From Aquanectria penicillioides (Eukaryota > Ascomycota > Sordariomycetes > Hypocreales > Nectriaceae), in assembly GCA_003415625.1 (NCBI GenBank), contig PYIU01000009.1:2480001-2544000 (forward strand): a stretch of 64,000 nt of DNA, given 5' to 3'. Each line of letters begins with the position of its first letter. The first letter of the stretch is position 1. Positions 10,485 to 21,096 of the stretch are shown here, piece by piece. The notes beneath the pieces are model-generated. The model was given only the letters and a program-made list of their open reading frames with translations. It made no database searches and was not told the DNA's origin. A program made the translations under genes and the position numbers.

Positions 10485-12675
10485 CTAATATTGTCCTAAG
10501 AGGTTAAAAAAGCTCTCTCCCTCAAGATTGTTGTACGAAACACCAGATCGAAGCATTTCCAGCTTGTTAAAGAGGAGGGTAAGAACATCGGCAGCCTTTT
10601 GCGCCTCACTTGATTGCGTGCTCAGTCGAAGCCACGCGTCGTACGAGCGTCTCAGCACCGATTCAATCTCCTCAAGCTTGTAGCCTTCCTCGCCGCCCAG
10701 ACTGCCGTCGGGGTTCATCGTGGCGACCTGAAACATGTACGTCGACAGCACCATGGTTGCCGTAAGGAACTCGTGAACCATGGAGGACGCCACAGTCCAC
10801 CGCCGGATGCAAAGCGTCCCACCAGGCTGCGTTTCGGTGTCGATGATGTAATAGTACTCGAGCACCTGTAGAGCCGCGTCGATGCACGTGTGGAGTGATT
10901 TTGCGTGCTCTGGATTTGGCTGCTCCCCAGTTGCAGAGCGTGGCCAATCGTCCTTTGGCATGATTGAGCGTCGGTGCAGGACAATGAGCCCCTTGAGGAG
11001 CGACAGATTGACTCCCATCTGGCGCAGCGTGTATTCCGGCTGTTGGACTAGGCAATCCGAGAGCGTGGTGAACTTGACATTGGCAGGAAGCGCGTCATAG
11101 GTAGCCCGAAGCAAGCTCTCGAGCCCCGCTGCATCCATGTCCAGGCCAGAGGCGCCGGCCCTCACAGTCATGACCCAATCCATGATTTGCCCGATAACCA
11201 CAAATAGGCTGTTCCTCGCCAGCATGAACTGTACTGAAGTCTGATCGGTATCGGGCCGTGCCAGGGGTAGCTCCCCGCTGTCCTCGTCAAAGTCGGCGTC
11301 AAACAGGTTGCGGGGCGGCTTGGTGTCACACTGGGAGTCCTTGATCATCCGGGGATTTCCGATTTGCAAAGACAGCGTAATGTCCAGAAAGTAGAGCGTG
11401 ATCCAAGTCCGCCTGCGCATTTCACCCTCGAACGGCGTGATGTCGGGGAAATGAGAGGGATCTCGGTGATATCCCATGCGGTGGGCCAGCCGCAAAATGA
11501 CGCAGAACAGCAGCCAGTTCCCTTGATTTGCGTCACTCCATCTCATGTGCTCGATGCTGAAATACTGCAGCAAAGTTTCGACGACAAAGGGCCCTCCTTG
11601 GCTGTAATCGCCGAGGAGCAAGCAATGCACGATCTGGTCGAGGTATTGGGGTTGCGGCGAAGAAAGCAGCGAGTCCACCTGGGTCTGGAGGAGAAGCCCA
11701 CCCTGGTATGGTTGGGGGCGGGATACTTCATGCTTGGTTGCAATGGACAGGATGGTGTACAACAGTCCAAGCCAAATCATGGAGACGTCGTTTGGGTTTT
11801 GCCAGAATTTTTGATACTGTATCCGTCAGAATAGTCTTCTCCACTCACATGCGAACATACCTGACGGAGAAAGGCTCCTGGGTGGTTAAAGACTGGAACG
11901 AGGTTAGTAATGGTTGGCGAGAAGAGAGGTCACTGACTAAAGGGGACATTCAAGCTGCCGAAGTACGAAGTTACTAGTCGATCAACCACCCGTCGTTCGG
12001 GCATCGACTGAAGCAGCTCCTCCTTCGACGTTGGTTGATGATAGCCGTAGAAGAGCTTGGGTCCGCTCGACGGTGGGCCGGGATCCGGATTCACAGACAT
12101 TGGCCCGCAATCAGGGGTGCTCTGGGCTCCGTGCTCCTCCTGGGCGGCGAAAAAGTCTCTGAGCTCGGCGATTCCATCCAGGATGGCATCCCAGTGGACG
12201 CTGCTGCGGTAGATGGTGCCGGCAGAGCCCAGCCGCATCGTCCCGGGGTCAGATGCATTCTCCGACATGTCCTGGACGGGAATCCTGACCGCACTAGCCT
12301 CGCTCGCGCTTGGCGATGGCTGCTGAGCTTCGGGTTGGCTGGGCATGCCTAGGCTAGCATTTTCGGGCGGCATGTTTTGGATCAGGGAGATGACCAGGCC
12401 CTCTAGCTGGTTCAGCCTTCCTTGAACGCTCGAAGGCACGGCCGGAGACGAGCCGCGGTCCTGAATGGGCGCGTTTGCGGGATACGTGCAGGTAAGAAGC
12501 TGGCCACGCCCGGCACACGTCCCGCAAGGCTGCATGCGATCGCATCTTAACCTATCTAGGTCAACTATGTTATCACCGGTGTGGTCACGTACTTTCTTCT
12601 GCGACAAAAGTTGCACGACAGCTGCATCTTGTCTCTGCGCCGGCTCAGCGGGGTTGATCCTTGATCCTTGGCCAT
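10485..12675 (-). CDS. Zn2Cys6 transcription factor with fungal_trans domain
   Basis: Nuclear regulator. The start is the ATG of MAKDQGSTPLSRRRDK, chosen because it leads directly into the binuclear zinc cluster: CNFCRRRKLRC is joined across a short intron to DRMQPCGTCAGRGQLLTC, giving CX2CX6CX5CX2CX8C. A short linker helix (VQGRLNQLEGLVISLIQNM) follows, then a Ser/Pro-rich linker and the fungal-specific domain: VTSYFGSLNVPF, an exon encoding FNHPGAFLRQ, QKFWQNPNDVSMIWLGLLYT, and AHRMGYHRDPSHFPDITPFE with RRRTWITLYFLDITLSLQIG, the hallmark of PF04082. It is divergent from the efflux-pump gene starting at 13043 and shares a 367-bp promoter with it, an arrangement typical of a pathway-specific regulator. 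Confidence 0.88.
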
Positions 12676-13042
12676 TTTCATGTGCAATGTTGATGATCTT
12701 GTGGTCTTGGAACATGGTGAATCTTGATGAGGTGGGAGTTGGATTCATCGTCATGTGACTGTGGGTCCGGACAACAACGGACTTTTGCACGCCGTTTGAC
12801 CCTCCGTTCCTCCGCCCACCCTCCGTCACCATCCCTGGACCAGCCGCTGTCACCATCCGCGGACCCACTTTACCATATATCGGGATTAATCAAGATGATG
12901 TTGGCGGAACGTCCGTTGTCAAATCTGACCCTCCGCGTGGCTTATGCAGGTCCGCATCGTACCTATCCTTCATTCCATAAGTATAAAATCATTGCCAAGA
13001 TCATGATCAAGAAGCCAATCAAGCAATTTCGAAACAATATCA
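12676..13042. promoter_or_regulatory. divergent promoter, regulator / efflux pump
   Basis: 367 bp between two start codons. Contains four CCTCCG elements (12801, 12809, 12820, 12930) and a 17-bp direct repeat, GTCACCATCCCTGGACC at 12825-12841 and a near-identical copy at 12849-12865. CGG/CCG triplets are the usual half-sites of Zn2Cys6 proteins, so autoregulation with co-control of the pump is a reasonable hypothesis. Confidence 0.5.
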
Positions 13043-14893
13043 ATGGCAAACTCAAGCAACTCAGAGCCCATTGCGGCTAGCGAGCGAACTCTGGACATTT
13101 CTCAAGAAGAGCTGTCGGCTGGAGCTCAGCCAAAGCCCTCCCCGGAGTATGCCCAAGGCTTCCGCCTGGCATGTATCGTCGTTGGCCTTCTCCTGGTGGT
13201 GTTTTGCGTTGGACTTGTAAGCTGTCCGGGCTCGATTACGGACGATTGCTAACCTGATAGGACCGCTCCATTGTCGCAACTGCCATCCCCAAAATCACAA
13301 CCGAATTCGACTCGCTCAACGACGTAGCCTGGTATGGCTCATCGTACCTCTTGACCATGTGCTGCTTTCAGCTCATGTTTGGCAAAGTCTACAAGGAGTT
13401 TGACATCACCTGGGTATTCCTGTCCGCCCTGGGTCTCTTCGAACTGGGCTCCATCATCTGCGGTGCTGCGCCAAGCTCCATAGCCCTCATCATCGGACGA
13501 GCAATTACGGGCGTTGGCTGCGCGGGTCTCTTTTCCGGCGCAATGATTATCATCTCCCAAACGGTGCCTCTACGACAGCGTCCGATGTACATGGGCATCA
13601 TCGGCGGCACTTCCGGCGTCGCCCAGGCCATCGCCCCGACTCTCGGAGGTACGTGGCCCGTCCTGTTTTCACGCTGGTCTGACATGCAATAGGGGTCTTC
13701 ACTGACCGCGCCTCGTGGCGCTGGTGCTTCTGGATCAACCTCCCGCTCGGGTTTGTCACGGCCCTCGCAATCATCTTCTTCGCCAAGCTGCCTAAGAATC
13801 AAAAGGGCTTCAAGAGCGCCGGGCTGCTCGACTTTCTCGCCAAGCTCGACATCCTAGGAACAACGTCCCTGCTGCCTTGGATGATTTGCCTCATCTTGGG
13901 TCTCCAGTGGGGCGGTGTCACATATGCGTGGAGCAACTGGCGCATCATCCTCTGCATTTGCCTGTTCGGCGTCCTCTTCGTTGTCTGGGGCGTCATTCAA
14001 TATTTCCAGGGCGACAAGGGCTCACTGCCGTTTCGAATCGTCCGGCAACGATCGATTGCCGCCGGAGCGCTTTCCATGCTGGGCATGAGCGGCTCGCTGT
14101 ACCTGATTGTGTACTATGTGCCAATTTGGTTCCAGGCTGTCAAGAACACGACGGCCGAGCAATCTGGCATCAACTTTCTCGCGTCATCGGGAGCCATGTC
14201 ATTTGGCTTTATCCTCGCGGGCGGACTGGTATGCATCCTGCAGCTTTAGCGTCCTCTTCTAACATTTGCAGACGTCTAAAATCGGCTACTACGTGCCTGC
14301 GATGATTGCCAGCGCCATGATTGTGTCTGTCGCTTCAGGCCTCATCTATCGATATGATGTCGAGACCAGCACTGCTTACTGGTATGTAACTGTCTCAATA
14401 ATTGTTCAATTCTAATCGCACTAGGGTCGTAACACTCGTATTGTCTGGATTAGGATCGGGCCTCGGCCTACAGGTGCCAATGACGGCCGCACAGACGGTC
14501 CTCAGTCGAGAGGATGTCCCCCTCGGTATGTCTGTGATTGTGCTCGCCCAGACGCTAGGCGGCACTGTGTTTCTCGCTGTGGGACAGAATGTTTTCCAAG
14601 ACAAGTTGCTCACAGAACTGGTGGCCAGAGCGCCGGACGTCGACCCCCTCGTGGTGGTTGCGAACGGAGCCTCGGGTCTTGTTTCCATGATCTCCAAGAC
14701 GTACGGAGACGCAGCAGTGAGGGGGGTTCTAGAGGCTTACAACTCGGCTCTCCAGCGCTGCTTCTTGGCAAGTATTATTATGGCGTGCCTGACGCTTCCA
14801 GCCACGTTGATGATGGAGTGGGCGAGCGTAAAGAAGGAGGAAAAGAATCACATTGTCCTGGAAAGCAAGCCTAGCACCCCTAAGGAGGGTTAG
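13043..14893 (+). CDS. MFS drug:H+ antiporter (DHA2 / fungal toxin-efflux type)
   Basis: 14-helix major facilitator of the DHA2 group that includes fungal efflux pumps of metabolite clusters. Five exons. The soluble N-terminus precedes FRLACIVVGLLLVVFCVGL, then across an intron DRSIVATAIPKITTEF (the group's D-x-I-V-x-T-A-I-P signature), WYGSSYLLTMC, and motif C in ITGVGCAGLFSGA. RASWRWCFWINLPLGF matches the WRWxFxINLP motif after intron 2. The C-terminus holds SGLGSGLGLQVPMTAAQTVL. All exons join in frame. It is divergent to the Zn2Cys6 regulator and close to the methyltransferase, suggesting export of, or resistance to, a cluster product. Confidence 0.9.
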
Positions 14894-14973
14894 GCTTCTA
14901 GATATAGAACGGCTCGCGACCGCACGCATGCGAATGGATCTGGCTCTCAACTCTTGATATTAATAAATATCGG

Positions 14974-17051
14974 TCAATCAACCCAAGACCCAGGCATCTG
15001 GTCTTGTTTCGGCGCCTTGCCGCTTTTGCGGAGCTTCTTCATCTGCCGTCGCTCAAATCGGCTCTCCTCTAGGTCGCACGCTCGCTGCAGCCCGTCTCGC
15101 CATCTGGCATCCGACTCGCTGGTTGTATTTTCTCGGGTCAAGACATGCCAGGTGGCATTGCGATTTAGATGCGGCACAAACGGAAAGAAATCAGAGCGGG
15201 AAAAGTCCTTCCAAGCTCGGTGAGCCTCCACATCGCCATCGGTATTATCTGCGACCCAATACAGGCTCCCCATGCAGATTCGAAGGCTAGTAAACTCGCC
15301 AAAAAGGTCATGCTTGGAGCCCGAGGTGTCTTCAACCCAGCATATATGTAGCTTGCCCCCGGTATCTTGGATAATGTACGCTCTCGTCCTGTTACCCTTG
15401 TCGCATACTAAATAGCGTTGAAGCTCACCCCCAGGTACTCTTGAATGTCGACGCCGCTCTGCTCCAGCAGGTTCAACCAAGCCTGGGCAGTATCCTGAAC
15501 AATCTCGAGCTCGCTGTCTAAATAGGATGCATTCTCTACAATCTGTTCGAGGGCCGTGACCTTTCTGCCGTTGCAACAGACTTCTCCATGAATACCAATG
15601 CCACTTTGTATGGCGGTTTTGATCAGGGAAACCCAGGCCTCCGTGCCTACCGTGGTTGGGTTGTTTGTGTCATATTCTCTGCTAAAGGCACTTCGGATAT
15701 TACTCCAGATGCATTCTCTGAAGGCATCCCAATTGTCCTCAAAGTATTCCTGCGAGCCTACTATGCAGTATTGCAAATACGTGATGTCTTGCGTGCTTCC
15801 GATGAGGTGTTCGAGCTCGCCAATAGTTAGTGAATCTCCGCGCAGATCAAAATAGGCGCGTGCGCATCTCCAGTCGCTATTCCAGCGCGAAAGCCTATTT
15901 CCCGTGTCAAAGTGGTTTCTATCATGATTAGCTGCTGAAGGGCCTGCAGAGCGGAAAGCCTACTCCTGTCCGAGGCAACCGCTTTGTTGCATTAAAAACT
16001 CGACAACATCGTAGGACTGGTACCCAACAGCAAGCTACAACTGTCAGCAACGTTTGCGATGACGGTATTAACCTACCCCGAATAATGTCACGTCCTTCAT
16101 CCGACCCATTGTCTCCCAGCCGAGTCTTGTTGACATGTGCAAGACGCCATCAGTTAGAAAACCCTGCAGCGCGGTGGTATCGCTATGGAAAACGGCCTTT
16201 TGCAGCTCCATCCCGATCCCCCCGTCCGCGTCAAATTCAAAAATCTGGGGGAACTGAAGAGAGATGGAAAGGGGACTCAGACAACCGCGTTGAACCGAGA
16301 GTTTGGCGTAGAAGCCGAGCAAAGGCAACCCAACGAGGTATGAGGACTCTTCTTGCAGCACGCGAGACCCCTCGGGAGCCATGGTCTGAACCACAGATTG
16401 CTCAACATGATACAAGGAACGCCATCTCTGGCTCCAATGCTGGACTTGAGACACTGGCTTTCTTTTCCTCGGCTTAATCACCTGCCTGCTGACGATTTCG
16501 CCCTTGGCTTGATCAATTTCGCTTCCCGCATCGGGCTTGTTAGTTTGAACGGGCGGTAGTCTCGTAATCATGATGCTAAACTGTAAGCCAGGGCAGCAAC
16601 CAACAAGGCGGTCTTACTGGATATTGGTTGTCAGATGCAGCTGCAGTGACACAAGAGACTTGTCCAGGTCATCGATGCAGTTGTTAATCATTGACCTGTG
16701 CGTTAAGAAGAGAGCCCCCAAGGATTTCAAAGGATTCCGTTTGCTCCGGCCGAGCTTCAGTTTGCAGATGATGTCGTAGAGATGCGAAACCTTAGACTGG
16801 CAGTCGTCCAATATGCGATGCAGCTTTTTAAGTCGAACGACGTCCAGCAGTTGCGGGTCATTCTTCTGCCTGCAGATGGAATCATCAATCGAGTAGCATA
16901 TTGTTTCGATATCGTCCAGCTTGTCCAAGAGCGTGGCGAGCTCTTTTGCGGCCGACCTGTAGGCGACAATCTGCTTCCGAATGGCCTCAGCAGTCTCAAC
17001 TAGCTGTATCCCCAGGCCGGCGACGGCCAAGGCGAGTGATACGGGATCCAT
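14974..17051 (-). CDS. STAND-type N-terminal domain protein with ankyrin-like segment
   Basis: Exons joined by eye with introns near 16.6, 16.05, 15.95 and 15.42 kb. The N-terminus MDPVSLALAVAGLGIQLVE, followed by an amphipathic helix bundle (AAKELATLLDKLDDIETI, LKKLHRILDDCQSKVSHLYD), is the fungal N-terminal domain common on STAND/NLR-like and prion-signalling proteins (Helo-like/'Fungal_N' group). The middle has an ankyrin-like stretch (LQGFLTDGVLHMSTRL, VTLFGLAVGYQSYDVVEFLM), and the C-terminus is an unrecognised region ending SGKAPKQDQMPGSWVD. The intron near 15.95 kb uses a GTAGGC donor, which is weak. No NTPase motif is seen. This is the second receptor-like protein without an NTPase in the window. 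Function unknown; heterokaryon-incompatibility or stress signalling is only inferred. Confidence 0.6.
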
Positions 17052-17393
17052 TTTGGCGACAGGAAACAACGCGTTGAGGGCTGTGAGGGGTTATATGGCG
17101 CGATGTGTGTCACCATGCACGCTGCCTAATCGGTATCCTGCAGGCTCCGCCTCTGGTCAGACTGGCGAAGTGCATGCATTGACCAACTGTATTTAGTCGT
17201 TTGAACCATTTTAAAGCAGTCTTGCCAGATGCAAGCAGGATGCGAGCAGCCTACAATGCTAGGATGAGGTTAGAATGAGGTTAGAATTGGTTGCCGGCTT
17301 AAGTGGTGGGTCCGGACTCTCGGGCCCGCGCCCCCGAGACCCGATACCAACTTCAACCTGCAACTCATCCTGACTTCATCAGAACAAGCCAGC
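17052..17393. other. divergent intergenic region
   Basis: 342 bp between two divergent starts; no coding signal. It holds a short direct repeat, GATGAGGTTAGAAT then GAATGAGGTTAGAAT, at about 17262-17287. Confidence 0.5.
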
Positions 17394-19566
17394 ATGCATG
17401 AAAGGGAGACCATCCAGGCCAGGCGACAGCGCCTGTCGACCATTCCCCGTGCGGTATGCCGCCCTCCCCACTGCTAGACCAGGCTAATTCGTCAGTGTGA
17501 GGGGTGTAAAATCCGCAAGGTACGGCAACAGAAGAATTGGAGGCAACGACTAAGTTGACAGGTTCGCTGCGATCGCTCAAACCCTTGCACAAACTGCCAG
17601 TCCTTGGGCATCTCCTGTCGGCAGGCTAGCCCTGTTCCGGACCGTCAAAAAGACGGCAAAGTTACCAACCTGTAAGTCCACTCCGACTGTGCAGGCTGCG
17701 CTAATCCAGCAGAGAGGAACACGTCAAGTTGTTGGAGAATCGTCTGTCTAAGGTAGAGCAGCTGCTCCGCGACGCAAACATTGCAGATCAGAGAGGTTCG
17801 CCCGAAAAAGCTGCTCTGTCTCCCTCAGTCGGAGAAGTTTTGTACGAAGGAAGCTCTTCCTTCACAAGCCAATCCGCCAATGCCGCCGAGATCACTGCCC
17901 TCGATCCAGACTCGGGACGGCCTCACAATGAGCTCAAAATTCTTCTCCAGCCGTCAAGTGCGTCTTTGGATGACTACAGGTTTAAGAAGCGCACCAACGC
18001 AACCAGGCCAGAGCTGCCCGCCGCCTTGGTCACCCGGCTCCTGCAGCGGATCAAAGGTAACCAAGTCCTTACTGGCCGATAGCAACTGACCTCTCCAGCT
18101 CAACGACCCGTCTTTCTATCCTCGTACATCATCGACGACGTCGGCCTAGTCGAGAAGCTGTGCCACAAGGTCTATTCCCCAATAGAGTCGGCGTCCCTCG
18201 CCCACTACACCGCAATGCACGCCATCATCTACTTCCTTTTGAAAGAGTTGAAGGCAATGCAGGACCCGATCTGCAAGGATTTCGACATTGACGCGCACCT
18301 TGCCAAATGCGAGCAGGTCTTTAGTGCCGGGCTCGAGTCGTACGAAGCCCTGGCCTTGCCCAGCTTTGAAAACATCTTTTCCCTCTCCCTAGGGGTAAGC
18401 ACCTCCTCCATCCGCCAACCAATCTAACACCTCGCAGGTCGTACAAGCACAAGAAGAGTCGAAGCCGTTCCTGAGCCGCACGCTCATTGCTGCCGCTGCG
18501 GGTCAGTGCCAGATGCTAGGATACCATCGTGAATCCACGTACCAGTCGAAACCCAACCACAACATGCGCCGGCTGTTTTGGGCCGTGTACATCTCTGACA
18601 AGAACACGGCCCTTCTGCTTGGCCGTGCCCCCAGCATCCAAGACTACGAGGTCGACGCGCAGTATCCATCTCCTTCAGCAGACCCTTCCATCCGGCCTTG
18701 GGACGAGGCTTTCCTCCTCGCCATTCGGCTCGCCAAGGTCCAAGGCAGCGTTTACGAAAGGCTATACTCGCCAGCTGCCATCAGTTCCCCCGCGAGCAGC
18801 TCCAACGCCACATGAACGACCTGGCGACCACCATGTATCAATGGCAGAGTGACCTGGAACAAGTAAGCCAGCCCTCCCGTCCATCGCAACTGCTAACACC
18901 CTCAGCTGGACTATTCGCAAGTTAATTATCACGAAATATTCGCAATGTCCAAGCAGCACTGGGGCATCATGTACTACTCAACTCTGACGTCAATCTTGCG
19001 TGCGCCGTCCACGTTTGAGCTCGGCCAAGTCAGCCCAGAGTGCTTTCAGGCTGCCCGTCGCAGCCTGGAAGCACATCTCCAATGCTTTTCAACCTTTCAA
19101 ATGTCGCCCGTCGCGTCCGAAAGCGACTTTGCAAACTGGCAAGTCCACCGCCGCTCTCAACGACCCAGCTAACCTTGCTAGGATCCTCCACTACTCCTCC
19201 TTTACACCCTTCGTCGTCGTGTTCCTGCATGCCGTCACAACCGTCAGTCTAGATGAAATTCAGCTGCTCGACAATGTAGTCAAGTCACTGCAGAGCGTCC
19301 GAGAGGCTTCAAAAGCCACCGACCGTCTCTACCAAATATGCGACACTTTTGCACGACTAGCTAAACGCCTCGTCGAGTCTCGAAGTTTATTCGGCACCGA
19401 ACCTCCCATGTCATCGGATCCTTTTCCATACTCCTTTGGAGTCAACTTGGTTTATCAATTTGATGGGTCGGACGCCGATGAAGTCTCAACCATGCTTGCT
19501 GATTGGGTCAGCGGGCAACCGTTTCCTATGAGCATGCTCGGGATGGATGAATCTCACACAATTTGA
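17394..19566 (+). CDS. Zn2Cys6 transcription factor, frame broken once
   Basis: Starts MHERETIQARRQRL; the zinc cluster is built across two small introns: CEGCKIRK, VRCDRSNPC, then TNCQSLGISC (CX2CX6CX5CX2CX6C). A coiled linker (LLENRLSKVEQLL) and the fungal-specific domain follow (PVFLSSYIIDDVGLVEKL, CQMLGYHRESTYQ, NMRRLFWAVYISDKNTALLL, a typical PF04082 block). At 18787-18791 the frame changes: upstream reads YSPAAISSP, downstream reads REQLQRHMNDLATTMYQWQ, and no intron fits. One more C in the five-C run would join them. The C-terminal exons to FPMSMLGMDESHTI are otherwise intact. Either an assembly error (favoured) or a recent lesion. Confidence 0.8.
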
Positions 19567-19685
19567 TGTATCCCAATTATGTCAACAGTAGTGTATTGAT
19601 GAATGTGATGTGCCTCTGGCGGCCCTCCAGGGGCGCTGCCGCGGGCCCTCCTTGCCTTCGGCTCGAAACTATCGTGGAGTTTAAA

Positions 19686-20993
19686 TCAATTGAAATCCAT
19701 CGCTTCCAAATCATCGGTGCGTAGCATAACCATGGCCTCAATCACTTCGTCTACGCCTCTTTTCCTCGGCATGATGAGCGCAACGCCGTCTGCTCCGGCG
19801 TGCGGAGTCCTGATAAATGCTGGCTGGCCTAGGCCGGCACCAAAGTCCATGGCGTACAGCTCAAGGTCGGCCCAACTAATAATAGTGAAATCGCGGCTGT
19901 TAAATAGGTCCCAACCCACAAATACGGCTCTATAATCATCCATCTGGCTCACTAGGCTGCAAACTTCGGCAACGTAATCCGTGTTAATGCAGCTGGAGGA
20001 TTAAGATTGGGCAATCGTTTCACACACCTTGGCAAGCGCTTGGTCGGAGCGAGCCAGGTCCTGGACGGGGAGCTCGCTCAGCGAGTACAAGATGACGTTT
20101 GCAAAATACGGATCCTCTGCCGTGGAAAAGTCTTGTCCGATGCGTCTTCTCCCGTTTACCGCCATTGAAAGCCGGCTGGTTTCGGGGGAGCCGCCGCGCC
20201 GACATCGCGCACGAACAACTGCCGACCAGAGCAGTGCAGACACAATTGTGTTCGTCGACGGGACAGGATCCATGTAGCTGCTTAGGCGCTCTTTGGTTGA
20301 ATCAATATTTGTGATGGGAATCGAAACCATCTTGGAGGTGCAGGTCGGAAACTCTGTGGGAAACACTGGAGGCGCGCTCGAGTATTCCGGGTGTGCCGCA
20401 AAAAGTGTGTCCAACGACGAGCCCGCATCGTCAAGGAGCACTGAAAGTCGGCCCCCATCGCGAGATGAAATCAGATTGGACTGAGCTCCTGCAATATTGC
20501 CCGCCCACAGCCTGACAATCTCGGCGAACCCAGTCGCATCAACGACATTGTGGTGCATGCAGATGCACAGCCCAACTCCTTGGCCGTCTGAGAACCGGAA
20601 AATGCCTGCAGAGAAAATTGGGGCTCCCGATGTAAATGTTTCTTCGTCAATCATAGTGGGAACCGGCCATACACTGGCAGGAATTTCAACCGGGGGCATA
20701 CCCTTTGCGGCCAACGCCTCATAGGAGCCACCAACCGACCCTTTGTCGATCAGCGTGGGTGCGTCGTGGCTCCATCGAATCTCCAGGCCTGGTTTTCCTT
20801 CCTGAGAGGTCCCAAATACTCGGCCAGAAAGCCACGGCACCTGCTTGAATAAGTCTTTCAAAGAACCCTCGAGTCTTGGTATGAGTGAGGATGTCGGCTC
20901 GGTGGTGGGAAATGCAAAGAGTGCGCCAATGTATGTCCTTGGCATCAGTAAGTCCAGCGGGGTCATCCGCTCAATGTTCTTCTGGTTAGCCAT
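19686..20993 (-). CDS. BAHD-type acyltransferase (trichothecene 3-O-acetyltransferase-like)
   Basis: Acyl-CoA-dependent O- or N-acyltransferase of PF02458. Two exons; the intron near 20.0 kb starts GTGTGTGAAACG and ends CTCCAG, giving LAKVCINTDYVAEV across the join. Catalytic HxxxD is seen as MHHNVVDATG about residue 150, and the C-terminal structural motif DFGxG as MDFGAGLGQP. The N-terminal part has the usual MTPLDLLMPRTYIGALFAF, and length (about 430 residues) fits the family. In a cluster with a methyltransferase and efflux pump it would acylate a hydroxyl of a small molecule; acyl donor and acceptor cannot be predicted. Confidence 0.85.
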
Positions 20994-21069
20994 CTTCTTG
21001 ATTGTGTGGTAAATTGTGTCGATGAATTGATGAATATCGATTGAAGTTTTATATATCGTTAGGCTGCTC

Positions 21070-21094
21070 GGCCCCGCGGGGCCGCGGATCCGCG
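21070..21094. repeat. GC-rich nested palindromes
   Basis: GGCCCCGCGGGGCC (21070-21083) overlaps CGCGGATCCGCG (21083-21094). They lie between the stop of the upstream regulator and the start of the acyltransferase, so could be a transcript-end hairpin or a promoter element. Confidence 0.6.
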
Positions 21095-21096
21095 CG

